Below are positions 39,644 to 48,771 of a DNA stretch of 58,825 nucleotides, piece after piece; the stretch's first letter is position 1; each line of letters starts with the position of its first letter. This DNA comes from Linderina pennispora. Lineage: Eukaryota; Kickxellomycota; Kickxellomycetes; Kickxellales; Kickxellaceae. Position numbers and translations under genes: made by a program. The DNA lies in NCBI RefSeq assembly GCF_002104995.1, contig NW_024468297.1, positions 1-58,825 on the forward strand, written 5' to 3'. The notes beneath the pieces were generated by a model. The model had not been told where the DNA came from. It saw only the letters and a program-made list of their open reading frames with translations, and searched no databases.

Positions 39644-41407
39644 TTAGGTGTTGATCTTGAATACCATCTCCAGGGCCATCCGGAACGGCCGCGCAAACTG
39701 CCCGCTGTGCAGCGAGTCGGCTATTGTGCATACGTCGACAAAGACCTGCTTCGTCTCGGTGTGCTTCCCCAATAGACGCAGCGAGTGGGCCGAGAGACAC
39801 TGCGTGGATGCAAGCGGACTCGTGACTGATGGGGATGCCGGCACCTCGCACACAATACAGCACATGGGGCTACTGCACTGCTTGCTGCTGCAGCTCGCCG
39901 GCGGCTGCTCGCACACCAGCGAAACAGAGTCCAGCTCGCGCGACATGGCCAGCTCCTCGGCTGCCGCAAACTTATCCCACGCCTCATCGGCCTCGTCCGC
40001 CGCCAGCATGCTCTGCAGTACCCGGTACTGCTCGTCGGACCAGCCAGAGGCCATGCTGGCGATCCGCCGGCTCACAGCGACAAACTCGCGGAACCACCAA
40101 AACGCCGGCTCCTCGGTGAACTGCAGCCCGTCGGCGCCCTTCACAATCGCATGCAGAATCGCCAGCCTGGGCAACGCCAGAATCAGCTGCGGGTCCATTG
40201 ACTCGACATCGTCTTCGGAAAACAGCCCCAGCCGCACCGAGCTCTGCATGGTCTCGCTCAGAAGCACCACCAGTAGTGCGAATTCCTCCTCCTGCGCTGC
40301 CGCCTGCCCGTCATCCAGCCCAAAGTATGCAAAGCACAGGTCGCGCTCGAACCGCACCCACGCCTCGTCAAAGTCCACCAGCACCGTACGCAATGCCTCG
40401 ACGCTTTCGCCCCGCCATGTGCGCATAAGCGCGCTGGACCGCGCATACAGGACAAACCGCAGGGCGGCCCACGCCGAGCACAGCAGCCATGCGGGCTCGC
40501 GCAGCTGCACTGTGTATGGCTCGGTCCCGCGGATCTGGAACCCGCGTGCCAGCGCCTGAGCCGCAAACAGCACCGACTCGCTGAACCCGCGGTCCAGCTC
40601 AATCTGATCGTCCTCGGGCAGATAATACCGGTAGTGTCGCGACCGTCCCTGGCCAGCAACCTGCGTAAACAGAATATGGATACTGCACAGCAGCTTGCCC
40701 TGCCACATGTGGACGCGGTCGGCACGCGCCCGGAATGACGACGAACGCGTGCTTTTCGTCTTCTCCAGCTGCCGGATCGCAGAGTCCAATGAGGACTCGG
40801 CCGCAAGGGTCTCGCGCAGGGCCGTCTGGCATATCCGATCGACGCCCTGGGTAAAGAGAGTCCGCGGGATTGTCCGAACCATCCTCCACGCACGCTGCAG
40901 AACCTGGCCGCCCGCCTGCACCTGGCCAATGGAGAAGATCCGTGCAATGGCCGCTGCACTCGGCACCACAGGCATTGGCGTTGTCTGGTCTACGTACTCT
41001 TCTTGGTAGTACGGGGTGTCATCGCCGCGCTCCAGGCCCTCCTCTTGCGGCCATTCCTGGTAGTACGACGCATCTTCCTGCACGTCGCCAGAGATGGTCT
41101 CTATGGATTCGGGCATCGACACGGGCGATATTGGCAATGCTGGCGCGTCAAGGTCTGCGAGGGCCACGGGGCTCTGCACTACCTCGGGCTCCGAGCCGCT
41201 CTCCTCGGGGAGCTGCCCCGTGTGTGAAATATGGCTGGACCAGCGAAAGCTTCGCCGCCGCTCGCCCAGAAAACAATCAGGAGTTTCCACGCCAGCGGGG
41301 TCAGCTGGACAGCCCGCCTGCCCACGCCCAGCCGTGAGCCATTGCCGACACCGTATCATCGTGGGTGCTCCCATGATGGTGGACGACGATGCCGAGACGC
41401 TGGCCAT
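39644..41407 (-). CDS. Lst2/ZFYVE28-like protein (no FYVE finger)
   Basis: 587 residues, intact. The central-to-C-terminal block matches the Lst2 family: HYRYYLPEDDQIELDRGFSE, the ARGFQIRG region, then VLLSETMQSSVRLGLFSEDD and ILALPRLAILHAIVKGADGL. Animal Lst2 negatively regulates EGF-receptor signalling from endosomes and carries a C-terminal FYVE finger. Here the C-terminus has only a Cys cluster (CSSKQCSSPMCCIVC), and I do not see a FYVE motif. The N-terminal third is low-complexity and acidic (SYYQEW, TPYYQEEY). The role in this organism is unknown; endosomal regulation is inferred. Confidence 0.7.
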   Translation of the reverse strand: MASVSASSSTIMGAPTMIRCRQWLTAGRGQAGCPADPAGVETPDCFLGERRRSFRWSSHISHTGQLPEESGSEPEVVQSPVALADLDAPALPISPVSMPESIETISGDVQEDASYYQEWPQEEGLERGDDTPYYQEEYVDQTTPMPVVPSAAAIARIFSIGQVQAGGQVLQRAWRMVRTIPRTLFTQGVDRICQTALRETLAAESSLDSAIRQLEKTKSTRSSSFRARADRVHMWQGKLLCSIHILFTQVAGQGRSRHYRYYLPEDDQIELDRGFSESVLFAAQALARGFQIRGTEPYTVQLREPAWLLCSAWAALRFVLYARSSALMRTWRGESVEALRTVLVDFDEAWVRFERDLCFAYFGLDDGQAAAQEEEFALLVVLLSETMQSSVRLGLFSEDDVESMDPQLILALPRLAILHAIVKGADGLQFTEEPAFWWFREFVAVSRRIASMASGWSDEQYRVLQSMLAADEADEAWDKFAAAEELAMSRELDSVSLVCEQPPASCSSKQCSSPMCCIVCEVPASPSVTSPLASTQCLSAHSLRLLGKHTETKQVFVDVCTIADSLHSGQFARPFRMALEMVFKINT

Positions 41408-41971
41408 AGGTTACAGGAGAGAATAAAAGTATAGAGCGGGTGGAGAGAGGAGGAAGGGAGGTGAAATAAAAAAGATTCTACAGCATGCAAGTGAGAAGAA
41501 AGGGAGGAGGAAGGGGAGAGAGAAAGAGAATGACCGTCGGCGATATAACCGCGAGTTCCTGGGTGAATTAAATCCTTCTCGCCACAAAAACAAAGCCCGT
41601 ACAACAAGAAAAGCGTAAATAAACAGCTGGGATAAACTGAGAAAGCAAAGAAGAAAGCGTTGGCTCTACTGCTTCACGCACAACACGGTTGCACATTGAA
41701 GACTCGCCTACTCGTTTTGGAGCAAGAAGCCTGCAAGGATGCCGGGGCCCTATTTTCGCAAAAAGGAACTGAGCCCTCGGTCACGCAAAATAAAAAATCT
41801 CCCCCTCCTCCCCAAACGTGCTGGCAAGAAAAACGCAATGCTCTGCTTTACTGGCAGGTAAATCTATTGCAAAGATGTCTCTTTTTCCCCGTCTGCCTTG
41901 CACTATTCGAAAGAGCAAGGAAATAAGGGCTTGCATCTGTTTAGACTTTCACGAAAACACACGCCCGCCGA
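41408..41971. other. Spacer, no gene recognised
   Basis: About 560 nt between the Lst2-like start and the Misato stop. Purine-rich GGAGGAAGG-type stretch at 41440-41530, which is pyrimidine-rich on the coding strand of the Lst2-like gene and so likely promoter or leader. Confidence 0.4.
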
Positions 41972-43665
41972 TCAGTCCTGCCCCATAGAGTATCGGTCAA
42001 TCATTGAGTCAAGAACCGTTCGATATTCGCGGACTGATTCGCGCTCAAACTCCTTGAAATGCCTAGACGCACCCGTGCCCACCAGCCCGTGGAGCATCTG
42101 CAAGTACCCGGCCGACTCGCTCGATGTGCACAGCGCGCTGGCCGCACAGACGATCCTTGGTCCTATTGACAAATGGATTATGAGTATTACCCGGACCTTG
42201 TCTGCAAATAATTGCTCCTTCCCCCCCACAACAACCAGGTCCATTCCAAATGTGTGCTGCGCAATTGTTCAGCCTTACTTGTCAGCTCGCCCAATGTGCT
42301 CACCGCCATTCTACGCCCATGCACGTCGATACCGCGGAAAATCTTGGGGAACGACCGGCTCAGCCGCACTGGGCTGTCCACCGGCACAAACGATGGTCCA
42401 GCCATGTCAATGTCAATGCCATTGCCAATAACCAGATGCCCCGATAGCTGCTTTGAATCGCGAATCTCTGAGCCAGAAAAGGCAACAAAGTCCTTGTTGA
42501 GGATCTGCCCCAGGTCCGTGCTTTCGGTGCAAAGACCCGGCGCCAGCATCAGATCCGCTAGCTTGAAGTGCTCTTGCTGCGTCACTTGACTCACAATTTC
42601 ATCAAGAACTCGGCGTCCCGCACTATTCCAAGAATCAATGAACGCACCGGTCCGCTTTCAGCAATAATTGGAAATTTGCAGTAAATTAGGAAACCTGCGC
42701 CTCGTGTTTACTTACAGTAGTCCGGTCCCCCACACGTCCAGTCCCATTGCCATCAGTGCACTCGAATGATAAAAGCTGTCTCCCTACAAGTGACCCCGTC
42801 GGTATAGTACGTCCTGTGCTATGTTGTACGTCACTGCTACTGTCGTCGGGGGGATACTTACCTGAATCTGCACGCCTGGAAAAAGCTTGGCCAGACCCGA
42901 TGGTACCGACACTGGCACGTACATTGACACGTTCTCCAGATTGGCTGCCAGCGACACCGCTGCATCCATGCCCCTGCCCCTGTCCATATCCTCGACTATG
43001 GTGTTCCCGATGCTATACAACAGCACGCTCTTCTTTGGATACTCATCGCGGATCCGTGCCAAGTACCCGCATCCATACCCGGCAAACCCGCCATACATGT
43101 CCGCCATCACCTGGAATCCCTGCAGGCAGTCACAGTCTTCGGCAACCCGTCTAAAGTCGCCATCCATGACGTCGTCTGCGCGATCCTCACCATCAATCAC
43201 ATCCAGCCCTTCATGGAATGTGTTCATCTCGCCCAGACTGTTGCCATGGGCGATGCCCGACACTGGGTGCAGGCTATGTGAGCTATACCGCACCTCGCCA
43301 AAGTCCGACCAGAATCGGATATCACGGGGTTCAATCTCGACCGAGTGGTCGCGCTGGAACTCCGACGTGTTGGGCTGCTGGGCACGATGTGTTTCGGTCT
43401 GACCCTCCCACTGCATAGCGATCTGCCGGGTTTCATCCTCATTGCCGTCCTCATCACCAATAGCAAGCAAGCCAAAATTACTGGCCGTGTCAAACGCCAG
43501 CAGGCGTGGGGTACGTTGGGCGGGTCCACGGAGGGCGGTGGTCTCGCGGAACAGCACGTCAGTCGATAGGCCTGGGTCATCGAGTTTTTGCTGCTGCATG
43601 TTCCAGTAGTGCGTGCCAACGTAGTTGGCGCTTTCGCCAAACTGCAGCGTGATTACCTCGTGCAT
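41972..43665 (-). CDS. DML1: Misato/Dml1 family tubulin-like protein (two homopolymer frameshifts)
   Basis: Tubulin/FtsZ-related protein linked in yeast and animals to mitochondrial partitioning and morphology. ATG 43665 opens with MHEVITLQFGESANYVGTHYWN, the signature start of the family. Exons: 43665-42862, 42783-42717 and 42654-41972. Introns are GTAAGT..AG (78 and 62 nt). Phases agree only if one more G is present in the run at 42727-42731 (minus-strand G5). The third exon changes frame at a G7 run (42221-42227), again one base short, and then runs to MIDRYSMGQD. Other features are GGFAGYGCGYLARIRDEYPKK, the glycine-rich tubulin-like segment, and SFYHSSALMAMGLD. Confidence 0.8.
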
Positions 43666-43921
43666 TACTCTATATGAAAATGAGAAGAATATAAGCGTGT
43701 CCACTGACAAAGCTGGAATTCTGGTGCGCAGCCATGACAAGATGGGCATATATGTATGCACTGAGCAATTTATGGGCGTGTGAAATTCCAGCACCAGTGC
43801 TACTGCCACTGAAACATGGGCGTCGATGCGTGCAGGCAGATCAATAAATGTCTTAATGCCTATAAATTTATTTATTGAAAATCAAGAAAGAAAAAAGAAA
43901 TGAGACTTCATGGCATAACCA

Positions 43922-44935
43922 TTACAAAGTGCTAAAACTAAAGGTTGCAATGTCTGCCACGTTCTTTTCCTTCAAAGCTGCCACAATTAATTCCTGCTGA
44001 GAGTTATTGGTGATACCACAAATAAACGAGAGATTGTAATACTTCGCAACAATTGTCTCCTCGGCGGCACATGAATGGTAATATCCTCGGCTACCCGTTA
44101 AGCATGCCCTGCATGTTGACTTTAGCTGTGTATAAAGGGCGTTTTTTAAGTAGGCAGATATATCACTCCAAGAGCCCATATCAGCAATAGCACATCTGAT
44201 GGCTGGCGAATCATCCTTCAAAGCTTTCAAGGCGAATGCAGCAACAAGAGCAGCCTTTGCTGAACCCCAATCTTCAGTATCGACTATATGTTTTTCTAGG
44301 AAGTATCTAACAAGCGGGGATACATGGGATGCAGTGTAGGTGTGCCAGTTGCTTAGGAAAAAATCCTCATCAGAAATAAGCCATGGAATGAACTTATCCA
44401 AGTATGAATCAGGGCTCGTCACAAACTCCAATGAGTTGAAGGTAGTAGCTGCCGAGTCCAAGACTCCACGGAAATATGTTTCATGTTCTCTGATAGCTGT
44501 CAATTTGGCATCATGGTTAAGTGCCCTGATATACGCCTTTATGGCGCTATCAAAGCTAGCGCATACCAGATCAACGTTTTGTATGACGTCAGTAAACAGA
44601 GTATTGCGTCTAATAACACGGGCTTCCGCGTCCTTAATGCTACTGGCATCGTAGTTCTGGAGAGAGAGACCGGCAAACTCCTGGCAAGCTATATTGGAAT
44701 ATGCCTGCAAAAAACACTCTTCATGGTGTGACTTGGTAGCGACACGTAATTTAACGAGGGTGCGCAAGTACTGGAGAGGAACTATATCGTTCGCATCACT
44801 GACTTGTTGCTCTTTATCGGCAGGTAAATTGCTGGGAGGTATCTCTGGTGTATGGGCAGTCGCAATAGAGGCACTATCAGCATCCTCTACCACAGAATAG
44901 TCGTCAGGGTCAATGCCCTTGATGATGTTTGTCAT
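43922..44935 (-). CDS. Hypothetical helical protein (orphan)
   Basis: 337 residues, intact, single exon. Not recognised. An acidic Pro/Ser-rich N-terminus (about 1-45) is followed by an almost entirely helical body with heptad-like Leu/Ile/Ala spacing. The C-terminus has Cys in TCRACLTGSRGYYHSC, a possible metal site or disulfide pair. No signal peptide or membrane span. It lies beside other lineage-specific genes (disrupted frame at about 45.4-46.0 kb, secreted protein, tandem hydrolases), suggesting a fast-evolving patch. Function unknown. Confidence 0.55.
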   Translation of the reverse strand: MTNIIKGIDPDDYSVVEDADSASIATAHTPEIPPSNLPADKEQQVSDANDIVPLQYLRTLVKLRVATKSHHEECFLQAYSNIACQEFAGLSLQNYDASSIKDAEARVIRRNTLFTDVIQNVDLVCASFDSAIKAYIRALNHDAKLTAIREHETYFRGVLDSAATTFNSLEFVTSPDSYLDKFIPWLISDEDFFLSNWHTYTASHVSPLVRYFLEKHIVDTEDWGSAKAALVAAFALKALKDDSPAIRCAIADMGSWSDISAYLKNALYTQLKSTCRACLTGSRGYYHSCAAEETIVAKYYNLSFICGITNNSQQELIVAALKEKNVADIATFSFSTL

Positions 44936-45383
44936 GGGGAAGGAGGTTCAATAATAGGTAGGGAGAGCAAATAAAATATACCTGGCAGTTCGGGGCTGAG
45001 GCTTCGATGTCAACTACTCTCACGATTCGCCTTTTTATAGACTTTTTGCTAGCTGATTTTCTGTCGCAGGCAAGAGGCATTTGCTTACTTTGTGATGTGA
45101 AAACTTTACAATGCACTCGGCACTTGGTTCCAAGCATACAATGCGAGCTCGGCATGTGGAGGATCCACAGCCAGTTTTGGTACCGCTAATGTGTGTCACA
45201 TATTGCCCGGTGGTCTGACAGATCCGGGGCGATCATTGCAAGATGCTCCTGGAATAGACACATGGCGTTCGGCTCCTTTGCATGTCAGTTTGCCACCATA
45301 CAGAACTCATAGCCACTCAAACTCAAATAAGCCGCTTACACTACCGAATTTATTCGGAACTGGTAGCCATTTGCCATGCAATG
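44936..45383. other. Spacer, no gene recognised
   Basis: About 450 nt upstream of the orphan gene, with no recognised motif. It contains the 5' flank of the orphan and the 3' flank of the disrupted gene. Confidence 0.35.
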
Positions 45384-45995
45384 TAAACAGGTCACAGAAT
45401 GTCAAGAAACTCCATGTCTATGAATCCGGTGTTGTAGCAAAGCGGTGAACCGGCAAATTCAGCATCCATGTACCCGCTGTAGAGGGCCTTGGGAGGCATA
45501 GTTGTGCTCTGTCTAGCAGGCATCCCAAGGTTAGGTACAGCATGGCTATTTCTGAGAGCACGACACCCATTGTCTGGCAAATTCGCAGCATCTCTGAAAC
45601 AGGCACCGCATCCCTCCAGAAATTATGTCCCTAGCACGGCTTTCCAGCAAATCGACATGCTGTTCTATGACTCTATCCAGCAGAGCACACATAGTATTCA
45701 CTTGCTGAGCGATATTGCTGAACTTTTCAGTGTGGCTTTTAGTCTTTCCTCTGTATCAGCAATAGCACAGAAGTTGAAGCTTCGGGAAAAGTTGCTGGTA
45801 TATTCTGCCGAAACCATTTCCCCATATGCTAACCAACAATTATATAGAGGCATGTCTACCTCAGTGTATTTACCATTGAATATGCTGAACATGATTAGCT
45901 AGTATCTCGCTCCCAGAGCTACAGAATACCTGTGCTGACTCGCGTGCGTAATCCGATTCAAAAATCACCTGCACGCTTTCCTGCCAGAACCGAGC
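45384..45995 (-). pseudogene. Disrupted coding region, unknown protein
   Basis: Protein-like segments on the minus strand lie in different frames but in order: ESVQVIFESDYARESAQ (about 45985-45930), then MPLYNCWLAYGEMVSAEYTS to TEERLK, then TEKFSNIAQQVNTMCALLDR and EQHVDLLESRARDIIS, then VSEMLRICQTMGVVLSEIAM, ending GFIDMEFLDIL with a stop at 45384-45386. Breaks fall at an A4 run (about 45749-45752), near 45605 and at a CCC near 45495. A GT-AG-like intron may separate the first two segments. Either a decaying gene or another victim of indel errors. The C-terminal acidic/aromatic tail is reminiscent of transcription-factor ends, but no family is recognised. Confidence 0.4.
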
Positions 45996-46183
45996 AAAAA
46001 GATATTAGAATGCAGTAGCATCGCCTGCTGGCCCCAGTGACCGCAGTGGTAATAGCTATTTCGTGTCTTTACGAGCAACGGCCGTAATTTCTGACTGCAC
46101 AAATGAACTGCAGAGTTTTTTTGGAGGGAAGTAGAATGCCCTGTGTGCTAAAGGGATCTGGCTAGCATTAGTAGTGCCAATGA

Positions 46184-46190
46184 TATATAA
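46184..46190 (+). promoter_or_regulatory. TATA box of the small secreted protein gene
   Basis: TATATAA located 86 nt before the ATG at 46276. Similar spacing is seen at the other secreted-protein gene (25696 versus 25801). Confidence 0.5.
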
Positions 46191-46275
46191 ATGCTATCGT
46201 TTTCTGTATAGAAATCGCCGTCAGTATATCACAACCACCTACCTCACCCGACAAGCTCGTTTTCATACTTCAACA

Positions 46276-46623
46276 ATGAACGGATTCACCCTGACTATTG
46301 CCGCCATTGCTACTTCAGTTGTCTCGGCCCTCCCGCTCTATGGCGGCGGATACTACCCTGGTATGCAGTCAAGCCACCACAACGCTGGTGCGTACGATAA
46401 TGGGGCTACCACGAACATGTCACCGTTCGGCAGCAGCAGCAATTCGTGGAATAACGGATTCTCGTCGACACAAGACAGCGCTGCTTCACCATTTGGCAGC
46501 TCTGGCAGCTCATCATTCAACCAGTGGAATAACAACGCGTGGTCCAACAACTATAGCCCTTATGGATTTTACGGCGGGTATGCCCCCTATGGTGGGTACG
46601 GCGGCTACGGCAGCCGCTGGTAA
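46276..46623 (+). CDS. Small secreted Gly/Ser/Asn/Tyr-rich protein
   Basis: 115 residues. ATG 46276 gives a clean signal peptide (MNGFTLTIAAIATSVVSA) with likely cleavage before LPLYGGG. The longer open frame from 46174 would bury it. The mature part is low-complexity: Ser/Asn/Trp-rich (NSWNNGFS, FNQWNNNAWSNN) with PFGSS repeated twice, ending in GGYAPYGGYGGYGSRW. No cysteines are present. Such Tyr/Gly-rich secreted proteins are often structural or wall-associated; the role is inferred. A TATA box lies 86 nt upstream. Confidence 0.65.
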   Translation: MNGFTLTIAAIATSVVSALPLYGGGYYPGMQSSHHNAGAYDNGATTNMSPFGSSSNSWNNGFSSTQDSAASPFGSSGSSSFNQWNNNAWSNNYSPYGFYGGYAPYGGYGGYGSRW

Positions 46624-46893
46624 CCCTAATAATTATTCCTGGCATGGGTATTTTAACTGCTATGCTTTCTGTGTGCGCATCAAAGACGAATAAACTTTTT
46701 AAACTATTTCCACGAGAAAACCGATGCCTGACATGTACCGCAAACTTTGCCAGTATACTGCCTCAAAACTGATCACTTGAATAGGCTATAAAAAGGAAAG
46801 CAAGCTGGTGTGAAGGTAGAAGGTTTGTAGAAAATTATCTAAATGTAAAGCAGAGAAATAGACTACTTTTCGGAGGATAACGTACTGGCTAGC

Positions 46894-48213
46894 TCAAAGT
46901 TCTCGAACGAAACTACCAATCGTATCCATAGCTTTTGCAGACTCTGGCCGGTATGAGAATATCAGCTGGAAAACATGCGGCATCCCGTCGTATACGTCGT
47001 GCTGAACGATTCCAGGTGTATCGGGATTCTGACTCTTGATCTTTTCATACAGGGCAGCATTGTCATCGTACAGGAATTCGCAGCTACCACTTTGGATTAA
47101 GGTAGGCGGAAACCCGGCGAACGACCCAAAGATTGGTGATACCAGGGGAGACTCGAGCTCCTTCTTCATCTGCTCACCCAGCGGCTGTCCAGGTGCGTAC
47201 ATGATGCGTATAACAGACATTGGCGATTCAAGGGGGTAGTCGACAAGGCAGTCGAAGTTTTCGGCAGTGCCATAGCTCGGTTTAGCATGCCGCAGATTTG
47301 ATACGGGCGAGACCAAAACAATACCTGCGGGTGCTGGGGAGCCAATGCCACGAAGCAGATGCACTAGCGAAAGCGCCAGCTGACCACCTGCGCTCTCTCC
47401 AAAGACAACTATGCGGGAAGAACTGAATCCCTGCTTGAGTAGGAAACAGTAAGCGATATACGCATCATGTACGAACGCTGGAAATGCGTGTTCAGGGGAC
47501 AGACGGTAGCCGACGGAAACCACCCGGGCGCCTGTGACCTGGGATAGCTCCCCTGCGAACTCTCTGTGAGTGTCAATACTTCCGCGCACCCAGCCTCCGC
47601 CATGGAAAAAGAGAACAATTTTCTCACCCTGAACCACAGGTACTGTGTCAAGCAACCTCTCACTGCTAGACGTATAGGGTTCGAGTGCCGTGATAGCTGA
47701 CTTTCCCAGGATGATTTCGCAGTCGAGCATCCGAGGGCTCTCCAGTGCCACATCCTCCCGAGCTAGCCTGGCTAGTTTGTCTCCAACGACAGGAATGCCA
47801 GCACAGCCGTAAGTATTTATGGCTACGCCCTTTGTGTCGATGTGATGCATACGATGAATCCCCTTTTCTCTTGGCCAGACCGATACGTTCGGAGAACAGC
47901 TGCGCAGAGGGAGAAGGGTCTTGTGAAAGTCAATGCTTTCGATATTGTCATCATTGGCATAATAAGGAAGAAAGACCGTGTGCATGTTGACTCCAACGTC
48001 AACCATCAGCTGTATACATAGATCCCAACTTGGATGGCGCGGCCCCTTACGATAGTACCTGTATATGGATTTTGCAAAGACACCGGTTGACTTATAGAAT
48101 ATTTTAGCGAGCTGCGCGAGTGAGTACGCAGATAAGGCTGCGGGGCCGTTGATAGTTTTCGATTTAACAGCGAGTATATCCTTGAGCTTCACGTGGTTTG
48201 TCATGGCGTTCAA
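46894..48213 (-). CDS. Alpha/beta hydrolase, hormone-sensitive-lipase (GDXG) family, copy 1
   Basis: Predicted esterase/lipase. 439 residues, intact. HGGGW oxyanion motif, GESAGG nucleophile elbow (catalytic Ser), Asp candidate in CEFLYDD and His in GMPHVFQ form the triad. YRLSPEHAFPA is also typical. A conserved lead-in (YRYYRKGPRHPSWDLCIQLM) is shared with the next gene, so this N-terminal extension of about 180 residues is a feature of this local family. Tandem with the gene at 48772-50058 in the same orientation, with a 558-nt gap. Substrate unknown. Confidence 0.88.
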   Translation of the reverse strand: MNAMTNHVKLKDILAVKSKTINGPAALSAYSLAQLAKIFYKSTGVFAKSIYRYYRKGPRHPSWDLCIQLMVDVGVNMHTVFLPYYANDDNIESIDFHKTLLPLRSCSPNVSVWPREKGIHRMHHIDTKGVAINTYGCAGIPVVGDKLARLAREDVALESPRMLDCEIILGKSAITALEPYTSSSERLLDTVPVVQGEKIVLFFHGGGWVRGSIDTHREFAGELSQVTGARVVSVGYRLSPEHAFPAFVHDAYIAYCFLLKQGFSSSRIVVFGESAGGQLALSLVHLLRGIGSPAPAGIVLVSPVSNLRHAKPSYGTAENFDCLVDYPLESPMSVIRIMYAPGQPLGEQMKKELESPLVSPIFGSFAGFPPTLIQSGSCEFLYDDNAALYEKIKSQNPDTPGIVQHDVYDGMPHVFQLIFSYRPESAKAMDTIGSFVREL

Positions 48214-48771
48214 AGAGCTGGGTAAGGAGGTTGTAAAAAGATATAGCTAAGTCAAGAATAGAGGGACTGACGATGCACCACTCATCAATTGGACTCTTAA
48301 ATCGACCAGATTCAATAGTATCAAGACACTATTGGCGTTCAGCACTGGCCCAACTAATATACGTTGTTGTGTCCTGGAAAACCAGAGGCGTAGGTACATA
48401 ATGGAGCTTTCTCCAATTCGTTAACGTTATATTGGCAATAGTACAAAAATACTCTGTGGCTATGTTTCGAGCCATTGTCAAATTGTGGCTAACTTTCATC
48501 AGAATGTATCTTACAACACATCAAAACATACGTTATAGCTGTAATATGAGCAAGCCGTCAATGGCTTGACAAAGACAAATGCATCGGGGCACTGGGGCAA
48601 ATAGATAATGTCATCTTTGGCCATGGTTGGAAACAGCATTTGGCACCCTCCGTTGTCGCGCTAGCTGGCACTTTCAGAGCGAGGTTGTCGTCTACGAAAG
48701 CCTGGCATGTATAGCTGAAGCTCGAGCATCTAATTCGATTGCAACTGCAGATATAATATTGAAGTGCCAGC
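48214..48771. other. Spacer between tandem hydrolases
   Basis: About 560 nt, no gene. It must contain the promoter of copy 1 and the 3' flank of copy 2. No TATA box was recognised. Confidence 0.4.
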
